From Hermatobates lingyangjiaoensis (lineage: Eukaryota > Arthropoda > Insecta > Hemiptera > Hermatobatidae), in assembly GCA_026182355.1 (NCBI GenBank), contig JAPFBL010001928.1, forward strand, positions 4,721,001 to 4,785,000: DNA of 64,000 nucleotides. Direction: 5' to 3'. Position 1 is the first letter of the stretch. Each line of letters begins with the position of its first letter. A program made the position numbers and the translations under genes. Positions 55,000-64,000 of this stretch are shown in pieces. A model generated the notes under the pieces. It ran no database searches and was not told the origin of the DNA. It worked only from the letters and a program-made list of their open reading frames with translations.

Positions 55000-56750
55000 A
55001 ACTTAAAATTAAAAGGAAAAGTAGGTAATGAAATCTATATAAATATACACCTTTAGGAATTGTTATTTAGCCGCAAAATAAAGTGACTGATGTTGAAATG
55101 TATAAATCTAATTACAGTAATAGAGGGTTAATAGCTTGCCGCTATTACCGAAGGGAATGGGAATTACTAAGTTCATTCTGCATCGGGAGTCTAATACTTA
55201 AGAAATTACTGCCTAAAAAAATTATTCCTAAATTTATTTAAGTAGGCATCTTCAATGAGTGAAAGACATCGTAATGGCTATATTGAGCATATCACTTTAG
55301 CATAGATCTGGTTAGTACTAGAGGAACATCTGAACAAACGTTCACAGTTTTCAAGTGAAACAGTTTACCTGTTTCAAGATAACTGAGTAGCAGTTCTCAA
55401 ATGCTTTCTACAGAGTGACCTGAAATTAAGGAGTCAGGAGTACCCTAGTCGAAAGAGCTCTTGATTCTACATAATCAATAGTCATTAGAATGAGTTAATA
55501 AACTGATATTTTGCGTATATAAGTTAGAAAATGTATACATCATCGAAGAGGATTCTATGTAGTTTTACACCATTAACTGTAGTTTATCAGTCTGTTAGGT
55601 TTCAAACCCACCTCACTATTACCTGTAATTAGGGTTAAAAAAATCACATGTGATAACAGAAATCCAAAATGCACGTGATAGTAGAACTAGTTTAAAATAT
55701 ACTTTCCAGTATTCACAATACTGTAAGTATAACTTGTCGTTCTTTTTTCTGTAAATTACTTATGTAATGTGGTTATTTGTATTGACAATATATCTGTAAA
55801 CATCGTCAAGAGCAGCTGACCTCAACTCATCTAACCTCATCCGCTCCATCGGTATCTTTATTCAGAACCCTTCAAATCTTTGAAGAACGTTAAAAATAAT
55901 ATAGTCGCAACACCTTCTCTTACAATGTCTTGATATCAGAATCAGGCTATGGGGGTCACCCGACTTCTGTCACCGAAACAATTTTTAAATATAAGCCCCA
56001 AGATAACAAATGTATCTTAAGTATATGTAATTTATAGTTGAAGAAACAAATACCGATAATTATAAAAAAGTTAAAAGTAAAAAAAAAAACTAGAATAATA
56101 CCTCATTGAAAATAAGTTATCATTGTTATAACTAAATAAATTTGCTTTAGCCAAGCTGACATTGATTTATTGTTCAAATAAACATGAAACAATATAAATA
56201 CGGCTAGACTTTGAAGTTTTTTTATAAAAACTGATTAATTTATATAGCACATTATCTCATCTCGATTCAATGACGGTTGGGTGCTAAAATTAGCGCGTTA
56301 TACTGCTTAACATTGAATTAGTTATTCCTTTGATGTCAAGGTAAATAAAGCAAAGAAATTAAAGTTATTTGTGCACAAATTTCATGAAATTTTAAATAAA
56401 CAATAATATTTGATTGCTTATACATTCATATTATTCAAAATTGATAGACATTTCTTATAATTCAAATCCATAATGAAAAAATAAATATACAAATACAAAT
56501 GAAAATAATTGTAAGTTATTTATAAAAAAGCGTCAGTCATGTTTTAACTGAAGAAGTGATATTTCTAATTAAAGTAGTATAGTAGTTAATAAGGATTAAT
56601 AAGTTGATTATGTTTTGGGTGTGTGTACTTGTTAAGGGTAATTTTTTGTGACGTAATAAAAAATGGTCTTGACTGAATACAGATGTCAGTGTAACGTGTT
56701 CTTGTAAACTAGACAGTTGTGTTGACAGAATTCTATGAATAATAATCATA
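55000..56750. other. AT-rich stretch, no gene recognised
   Basis: No supportable frames or repeats. Confidence 0.55.
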
Positions 56751-56754
56751 CTCC

Positions 56755-56960
56755 TCTCAAAAGGGTTCAGCAGCCCCTACCCTGGGAGGGTTCTCCTTCT
56801 ATGGATAGGTAGACTCCCTGATGTACCTCTCCGTCGGCGTCCTCGCCGAGAGAGAGGGCAATAGGTTAACCTGACTGCGTAGACTAGCTAACAGGCGGAA
56901 GGCTTTGTGGTCATTGACCTTACCTTTAGCAAGAAAAACTCACTAGGACCCTACGGTATG
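56755..56960. other. GC-rich segment, probable mobile-element fragment
   Basis: About 200 bp of GC-normal sequence in AT-rich DNA, with CCCTACCCTGGGAGGGTTCT and CTCCGTCGGCGTCCTCGCCG. Like the 5' part of the 5.4 kb LINE-derived element it holds a TACGCAG and GGTTAAC pair in similar spacing on the opposite strand, so it may be another LINE 5' fragment. Not proven. Confidence 0.3.
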
Positions 56961-57609
56961 GAGTTCCATCCGAGAACTCTTAAAATATTGTAAACTTCCT
57001 AACTAAATGACTTTATTTATAAATTATTCTTATAGTAAACATACGATAAAGTTTTGACTAACTAAGAAAGGTTTTATTGGGCTTATTAACAAATTTAAAT
57101 ATATTAAACATTGCGAAATAAATTATGTAACATGAATTTCATAAAAAGAAAGCATTTTTAACTACAATTTTCCCAATAATACCGAGCTCACTCGCCAGTC
57201 ACCTTGCAGATTGACTACTTAGGGAACTTAAGGTGACCATATTTACAAATAATATTTTGTGGTTCCCTATGCCGCAACAACTCTCTACTAGTTTGATATT
57301 TCCTCAAAGTTAATGCTAAACATATAAATAAAACAAATTATCTTTAGCATTGTCAAAAGATAAAATAGTTCATCGAAGGAAAATGTCATAATTCTAGGCC
57401 TATTATAAATATGGTTCAAGGACTATTTCAAACTTATTACTTATAGCTTTGCGTTTAAAGATTAACAATTAAAAATTAAAATAAATTTATTGAAAAGGCT
57501 TCTAGAAGAATGACTTTGTGACTCAAGTAAAAATGAATCTACTTTCTCCTCGCCTCCAGCATTGAAAGAGCTGACGACTTTCTCTTATTCTAAGCGAGAC
57601 AGATTACTG

Positions 57610-57625
57610 CCCCCCCCCCCCCCCC
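57610..57625 (+). repeat. poly(C) run of 16
   Basis: Rare for this AT-rich DNA. The length may be unreliable in sequencing. Confidence 0.85.
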
Positions 57626-57895
57626 TCCAGAAAAAACAGAACCTATACTTGAAACTTCTTCATAAAGTTGTTACAAACATGCAAAAACCACTATTATTTT
57701 CTCTTTTCTCCTCAAGGTTAAGGTTATTCACCTGAATAATTCAGGATACTTCTAGCAGTTCGTTTTAGAATTATTACACAACTCTTGATAAAAATCAAAC
57801 ATCAAATTATGTTTAGAATTAGTAAAAACTGATTGAAGTTATTACTTTTATAATTTCCAATCTACAGCATAAATAGATCAATTGATTATTATAGA

Positions 57896-58309
57896 CTAGC
57901 GAACATACCCGTTTTTGACGGAATCAAAAATTCGATTATGCTGGTATTTCAAAATATTACCACTGTCATTGCAAAACAGACGCTGACGGAACATTGCAAT
58001 CTTTCGAATGGAAACGGATAGTGGTGACAGTTTTTGTTTTAAACGTCCATAACTTCGTTTCTACGTTGAATTTCCAACAAATTTAGTACCTATATTTTAA
58101 GTTAGACATAAACAAATCTACAGTCAAAGTTTCAACTTTCTATGTCTTATGGTGGCTGAGTTTTTACTTGTGACAAAATTTTGCGGAAAAACCGACAGAA
58201 ATTTTTCCACGGGTGGATTCGGTTTCTCTAATGTATGAATCGTAAAGAAAACTTAAAATGAGTCAGTTCTAATAATGTACAGACAAAACCTTTCTTTTAT
58301 TTATATAGA
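57896..58309 (-). mobile_element. non-autonomous Helitron (414 bp)
   Basis: Minus strand: 5' TCTATATAAATAAAAGAAAGG (at 58309) preceded by A, and 3' end with a CCGT/ACGG hairpin, 9-10 nt, then GCTAG followed by T (57896/57895). Both the A|TC...CTAG|T insertion signature and the sub-terminal hairpin are present. Its 3' terminus matches the isolated one at 10797-10831. No Rep/helicase coding. Confidence 0.8.
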
Positions 58310-59021
58310 TTTTATCCAGACTAATAAAAATTATTTATTTTACTTATGAATGTGGTTAGTTTTAAGGCTATATTTGGTATAAGTGTAGGCAGTCCTAGAG
58401 ATTTTGAAATAAGCTAAGGTGATAGTTCAGAAGTGAATGCGACTGGGGTAGGCAGTAATAAGGTCATCTGGACCAGGACTGGGGTAAACACAATTCATCT
58501 TGGACTGCTATTTCGGACCTGACCTTCAAACCAATTCGACACCGACCCTGCTCTCCAGTCTTACCTCACGGACTATCAATCCTTATCTTCATAATGTTTA
58601 CCTCTTAATCTCCATACCGTCAATTAAAAACAAACCTCACTTTAAATTTAAAGTATTTACGAGTTTTACTAGACATGCCAAGATTTCAATTATTTACATA
58701 AAGAAAGGAAAATTTATTTTTGTATATTCTCCTTATTAAAGTTGAACATTTTTATATTTCATTTTTAACAAATTCTCCTGATATATTTTACACTTTAACG
58801 GAGTTTAAATCGCATTTCTGACTATATCTATACATAACTTTTTGTGTGTTAGCAGTTATTATGACCTTTTCATTTATCACATGCACAGATGTACACAGAC
58901 ACAAACACAAACACACACACTGAATTATATATCAGGAAGAACACATATAATATACAAGTGTAACGTTCTTCCATATTCTACTCTCGTCATCTTCAGAGTA
59001 TAGAGATAGATACAGAGATAA

Positions 59022-59060
59022 CTCGCTTCTATATTTCGAAAATCACCACCATCAGGAGGC
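59022..59060 (-). ncRNA. hammerhead motif, family C, A9 lesion
   Basis: CUGAUGG for CUGAUGA. Stem II GGUGAUUUUC, GAAA, AUAU, A, and stem I GCCUC...GAAGCGAG similar to 51.4 kb. Predicted inactive. Confidence 0.5.
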
Positions 59061-59104
59061 AAAGTGTCCTGCAGAGAGGTGGGCCGGTGACTGCTATATA
59101 TATA

Positions 59105-59118
<14 letters not shown>

Positions 59119-59152
<34 letters not shown>
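59119..59152 (+). repeat. (TA)n microsatellite
   Basis: Borders the family A hairpin on its left. Confidence 0.9.
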
Positions 59153-59155
<3 letters not shown>

Positions 59156-59320
59156 CAAACCACAATAAGAAAATGGGAAAACAAGACTAAGATCAGTTGG
59201 GTTTTTGACTCTGACGAAGACCGCTTGTTATGGTTGAAAGATCTTAGTCTTGTTTTCCCATTTTCTTATTGTGGTTTGATCATTGATTGTTATTTCACGT
59301 GTTTATGTGAAATCTTTTTA
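59153..59320. repeat. family A hairpin flanked by (TA)n
   Basis: The left arm ATCAAACCACAATAAGAAAA...AAGACTAAGATC joins directly to AGTTGGGTTTTTGACTCTG and an intact plus-strand hammerhead with the full right arm and the TTTCACGTGTTTATGTGAAA tail. Confidence 0.8.
59207..59249 (+). ncRNA. hammerhead ribozyme motif, family A, intact core
   Basis: Stem I GACU/AGUC, CUGACGA, extra A, stem II GACCG/UGGUU (C-to-U change gives a G-U pair), GAAA, AGAUCU, U at the cleavage site. Confidence 0.74.
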
Positions 59321-59329
59321 TATATATAT

Positions 59330-62300
59330 ATAATTTATTTTAAAATTTCTATTTATAGTTAGCAAATAAATTAAAATTAAAATTGTTAATAGTCTTTATA
59401 TTTATTATGACATTTTTTACGTATTTCATCATATGAAAAATTTGGTGTTAGTTAAGAGCGACAATATGTTGTATTAATAGATAATAATCATATTTGTTGG
59501 TACAATGTTTAAGTAAAATAAGGTTTGTAAATAATATTGCGAGGTCCTACAATTTCGATGTGAATTTCTTGATGCTTAGGGCCGTCAATCTTAGGTTAAG
59601 AAGGGAAGTTATTGGAATCCAGTATTAATGAGTGAGGGGATGCGGTGAGATTAGGGGTTAGAGTCTCTGAAAGTCTTCCATCTTCATTAGTAGAGCCACT
59701 TTCACCATGAATTGATCACTCCCTGTTTACCCTTGATGATCCTAGACATAATATGACATACGACTGGTGGAACTTGTTTCATTAGCAAAGCCGACTTCTG
59801 ATAGAACTCACTTAAGCTGTGATAAGTCATAACAGAGGTGATGACATCGATATGCTGTCCTAACATTAAAAATAAATGCGTTTTATTTTCGTCATGCAGT
59901 GAGCCACTTATATCGGCAAGTCACATTATGTAGTTTTAATTAACTTGGTATTTCAAATTCATAGTTGAGTCTAAATTTTTTGTTCTCAAAAGATTAAATC
60001 AATTTCTGATATTGTGGGCATATCTTTCTTTTTGTAACCTTTTTTTAATTTAATTATTTTTGTTGATAATGGAAATATTTTTTTTCAGCAGAATTCGGTA
60101 GTTATCTTTTCATGGAATACACAATGCACATCATTCAGTTACACAATACTAAACTAAACAATTACCATATTTTGGTTGAACTTCATCAATCTTCAGAATG
60201 TTTTCACTGTGCTTTCAAAGGGCTGTTAGTAATAAAAAGAATGTAAATAATATGAAAAATAAGTTTGAATGTTACGATCGAACATTCAAACCAATTCAGG
60301 ACCCATTAACAGAATGGTAAGCGGGTCCAACCAATGGCTTGAGGATGGTATCAGAAAGAATGCTCTTCAGCTTGGAAGTTTTCGGTAAGATATTGACGGA
60401 GGTTAATTTAAGATATATGGAGTGAAAGAAGAAGATATGGTAGGAAAAAACTCCTTAGTGGTAAGTTTTTGTAGTCCCTCTGAAAAAGTAGTAATAAAAA
60501 CTAAAAACTGACTTCGATAGCGGGCTGGCCCGGTGGGGAACCCACCAGAAAAAAAAAACCCTACTTCCAATTAAAGCAGCTGGATAGCTGTGTTGGGAAA
60601 ATGCGTACTCTGAAATTTTTAATCGAATCTATGGTCTTTAATAGTATCATAAATTTGATAGATGCAAATAGACAAGGAGCTAGTTACGGAGTCCGTAACC
60701 TGTGAAGGGTAAGAACTATTATAATAAAGTCACTACTGATTATTGGTTGGTTTTTATATAGACAGAAGTGGATAAATGATAATTTTGTAGAATAACATCA
60801 GTGTCAAGAAAAGAAATAGACTGGTGGAAAAATTGTGAGTGAAAATGATGGAAAAGGATACATTTTTAGAAAAATTAAAGGAAAATGTTTAACTCATGAT
60901 TATCATGAAAATCATTGAAAAACGTGTTCTCAATATAAGAAGGAGTATGTAGAAAAGAAATCCATTTACGACTGACAAAGAAACTTTATTCGTATTTAGT
61001 TATAAATAAGAATATTATGCCTTCATATTTGAAGTTAGTACCTTTGATTTGAAGGTATTAATAAACATCAAACTTAAATAGATGTTATTTAAGAATTAAG
61101 TCTGTAAGAAATTATAAAGAAAAGTCGAAATTAAGCAACGGTAGCTTCAAATGATGTACCCTTCTAAAGAGTGGAATCCTATATGTTACAAGGCATGAGA
61201 ATATTAGGAAGTAACTAAAAAACACGGCAGTGGGTAGAGAATGAATAAAGTTGCTAAATATCAACATGGAAGAGATTTTCATCAACGGTACTGTTATTAA
61301 GTAAGATCTCTAAATTGTCTAGAAACAATTCTATGAGGTCAGAAGGAAGAGATTGGAAGGAAGAAAAAAAATAATTGGTAAACGGCCAAATGACCTCGTG
61401 AATGTGGCTATAACGACAACTATAGTGCCCTTATCGGTAATTATGAAACTTAACGTCTAAGAAGACTGTTAATGGATTATCATGGGAATTTAAATGGTTT
61501 AGGAAGCCAATATCTGAACCTTTGCTGGTAATAAAGAACATAATCATATCAAAGGAGTGTGTGGTTATAATCACGGTTTGGCAATAGGTGAAAATTGACC
61601 TTATTAGTCAGAAGTAGAATAAACAAGGCGAAATTGGTATATAAAGCATTGGTATATAAAGCATTGGTATATGACTACCAACCTGATGAGCATCTTTTCC
61701 CCATTCTCTCTCTCGCTTCCCCATCCTGTTAGGGAATGAAATAATGTGGACGTTGTAGCTGTCAAACCTGTCCTTTCAATAACCCAAGTCCTCCCTTCAC
61801 TTTGTTCTTCAATCATAACCCCAGTCTAGCCATGTTAACACTTCCTGCACTTCCGTTAACTGCGTTTATCAAATGGTTTTCACAATTTATGATAGTTTTT
61901 ACGTTTGGCTTAGGGACTTCTAGAAAGTATTGCATAGGACTTCCATCGTTCAACGTAGCAACTATCCTACAAAAGGTCATACAGATTAATATTAGAAAAG
62001 TGAGAAAATATCCTATGCCTGTTATAGAAACAAAAGAATGTGCCTAATATAATATGCCTATTATATTAGAAAAGTGAGAAAATATCTTATGCCTGTTATA
62101 GAAACAAATAGATGATATTATAGGAATTACTAACGAGAATAAATTGGTGGAATAGATTTCCTATTATCTCATAACCATTTACTAAAAGGTTTGTTTGACT
62201 ACTACTCTCTCATCCAAGATACATGTAGATAAAATGAAAAATGCCAGTTGTTGGCATGATAAGCCTTATCAATCTGATCCTTGATAGGATCTAATAACAC

Positions 62301-63430
62301 CACTTTTTTACCACACAACGTTAAAATATTAACTCATACACTATTAACATTAGTCTTGTGATTTTAACCATATCACTCAAACAGGGTTACAATAATGAAA
62401 TTGCAAGTACTCATTAGTTTTTTTTTGTTCTATTTTATTTCATAAAATATTGTACTAATAATTCCCTTGGCTTAGGGACTTTTTTTTTGCTATGTAAAAA
62501 ATTACCTTGATGTAATTCATGTTTCGCTTGACCCCGTCATACCCAAGTTGTCACTGTTCCCTAGCAAGCTCTAATTTTCATGGTAAACCTCGTAATTAGG
62601 AGTTCCAGACCAGAGGTCACTACTCTGTGTTCATTTAACGTGATACTACAAGTGTATATGTCACTAAATCGTATAAAATATCACAAAAATGTGAAGAGTA
62701 GTTTCTGCGGCCTTGTAAGTCAAGAAGTCTGTACTACTTCTAGTCCGATGAATAGTGGGACACGAGGTGAGGTAAAATTCTATATTGGTTTAATGGCTTG
62801 GACAATATTTTAACAGACAGGGTACTGTATGTAAGGCAAGTGATGATTCCCATCTGACGTCGTGTTGAACAAATATATCCAAATCTCCGGAGAATTAAGA
62901 ATCTCTGGTTATACCATGAGCCCATTATTCTGGACTGTTTGGTTGCAGTTCTAGTCTCTATTCTACGTCTCCAAACAAAACTATCGTACGTCAAAGTTAT
63001 AAAATGACCAAATCTTGAAATATTCTTGGATTTCAGAATAAAATACAGATCGAAAATGACATTGAGAAACCGTGACTTTCCACCAGGAACACCATTAGGT
63101 GTATCTTGGATTGACAGATAAGAAAGCTCTTACTCTATCACTCAACCTTATTATTATTATTATTATTATGTCACTTCTACTTATTTATTATGTGTTTGTT
63201 TAGTTTGTTTGGTGATTCTTGCAAACACAATCATAATCATCTGCTACTTTGCAAATTGAACTTGTTGAGTTGGATGTTTTGAATAATCTACGAAGTGATG
63301 AATGAAATAGACTAAACAAAAAAATGTTAACGGGCATCCAAAATCCTCTAAAAAAAGTTTTTCTGGCTTATAATATATCACGTATAATTTGGTAGGCATA
63401 TATATGTAGTTCAATGTGCATAAAGACTCA
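59330..63430. other. no gene recognised; scattered short tandem repeats
   Basis: AT-rich. Contains a 15-bp doublet at 61636-61668 (GGTATATAAAGCATT), the 74-bp duplication at 61991-62138 and (TTA)n at about 63150-63169. The frame 61802-62047 starts with ordinary composition but runs into the duplication and matches nothing I know. Confidence 0.5.
61991..62138 (+). repeat. 74-bp tandem duplication
   Basis: Two units starting ATTAGAAAAGTGAGAAAATA, the second incomplete at its end and differing at few positions. Confidence 0.8.
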
Positions 63431-63458
63431 AAAGAAAATTAAAAGCACGCAGTTACAG

Positions 63459-63492
63459 TCTCTAATTTTCGGTTTGAACCGTCTTCAGGAGA
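63459..63492 (-). ncRNA. hammerhead ribozyme motif, family B, intact core
   Basis: Minus strand: stem I UCUC/GAGA, CUGAAGA, extra C, stem II GGUU/AACC, GAAA, palindromic AAUU, A at the cleavage site. Unlike the 37 and 50 kb copies, G12 is intact. It lies about 320 bases after the ORF stop. Confidence 0.75.
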
Positions 63493-63812
63493 GATAAGAG
63501 AGGGAAACCAAGCGCACTGGTTCAGAGACGGTTGGAGACCAACAATGTTACCGCATGAGCGCCCGGTTACAGAGAATAAGGTAGACAGAAATCAATTTAT
63601 AATTAAATTAAATCAGTGGAATATGAAAAAAAAAAAGAAATAAATAAAAGAAAAAATTGATATATGAATAAAAGTTTGGACTAAGCTATGATAAAACTGA
63701 GAATATAAATAATAATATTAAATAAATAAAGTAATTAAATAATAAAGAATAACAAAGGGTATTTGATAATAACAAATCAAGTGCAAAGACAAGGGACTAA
63801 TTAAATGAAGCA

Positions 63813-64000
63813 TTATCTCTTTTGATTAAGGTCAGGTGCACTGCGGGCACTTAACCAAATATGGGCATGTTCGGAGGGTCGTAGAGTGAGATCTTTGCGG
63901 GTCAGAATGTCGCAGAATTTGTCGCAGAATCTGTAACCTGTAGCACTCATTAAAGAGAAGACCGTGTCATCAATTTTTTGGAACAGAGAGCAACAAAAGA
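63813..64000 (-). CDS. PLE GIY-YIG endonuclease, C-terminal end (partial)
   Basis: Minus-strand frame open from the window edge to TAA at 63813-63815. It ends FCDILTRKDLTLRPSEHAHI, then WLSARSAPDLNQKR, aligned with KRLTLRASEEAHIWLLNARSPPGLNLKR of the 33-35 kb ORFs. The catalytic Glu (PSEHAHIW) and trailing helix are kept. The GIY and YIG strands should lie just outside the window. Confidence 0.78.
   Translation of the reverse strand, partial: FCCSLFQKIDDTVFSLMSATGYRFCDKFCDILTRKDLTLRPSEHAHIWLSARSAPDLNQKR

Larger units (their letters stand above)
63440..64000 (-). mobile_element. Penelope-like element 3' end, family B (runs off the window)
   Basis: Minus strand: the end of a GIY-YIG ORF (64000 to 63813), a 3' UTR of about 310 bp, then GACCGGGCGCT-type sequence, GGTCTCCAACCGTCTCTGAA, CCAGTGCGCTTGGTTTCCCT and the family B hammerhead. 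It matches the solo end at 36970-37480 throughout the UTR. The rest of the element lies beyond the right edge. Confidence 0.82.

Noticed and set aside
61802..62047. 81-codon plus frame as a gene
   Set aside because: It runs into a local tandem duplication and has no recognised domain or splice evidence.
1..64000. CRISPR array
   Set aside because: The spaced repeats are PLE ends and microsatellites with irregular spacing; the genome is eukaryotic.

Overview
This is an AT-rich metazoan nuclear window. It has short spliced exons, a compact animal gene with GT-AG introns, long (TA)n, (CA)n and (GA)n microsatellites, a tRNA-derived SINE, and retroelement and DNA-transposon debris. The repeat content (a SINE with a CCTAA-type tail, many Penelope-like fragments, Jockey-type LINE tails) fits an invertebrate, perhaps an arthropod. 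I cannot name the species from sequence alone.

Only one host gene is well supported. It is a CRAL-TRIO lipid-transfer gene (clavesin / alpha-tocopherol-transfer-protein-like) on the minus strand, in five exons between 9311 and 13919. The exons join in frame to 281 residues with a stop. Intron 3 (about 3.5 kb) is packed with mobile-element debris. One further short exon-like segment (3995-4148, minus) and a GC-rich segment with splice-like signals (17800-18090, plus) are unassigned.

The rest is dominated by Penelope-like elements (PLEs). Coding remnants lie at 20040-20592 (reverse transcriptase), 25750-26165 (RT plus GIY-YIG), 33443-35436 (two identical RT-tail/GIY-YIG ORFs head to head), 53336-54289 (RT tail plus GIY-YIG) and 63813-64000 (GIY-YIG tail running off the window). 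Around them are some forty motifs that fold as small hammerhead ribozymes: a CUGANGA box, a short stem II, a GAAA box, a 4-6 nt self-complementary stem III and a short stem I. I group them as families A (19-23, 41-42, 52-53 and 59 kb), B (37, 50, 51, 63 kb), C (35.9, 48.6, 51.4, 54.8, 59.0 kb), D (33, 35.7, 48.4 kb), E (11.5, 36 kb), F (4.6, 26, 31 kb), G (54.6 kb), H (19, 49, 50, 53 kb), I (8.5-9.0 kb) and J (49.0 kb). Families B, D, F and G sit in the 3' region of identifiable PLE sequence. Most copies occur as head-to-head inverted pairs bordered by (TA)n.

Other mobile elements are a 488-bp non-autonomous hAT element with an 8-bp target-site duplication, a 414-bp non-autonomous Helitron plus a second Helitron 3' end, a 143-bp pogo/Tigger-like MITE, a tRNA-derived SINE in two full and two decayed copies, two Jockey-like 3' tails and a composite LINE-derived element. 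Stretches not listed hold AT-rich sequence in which I see no gene.
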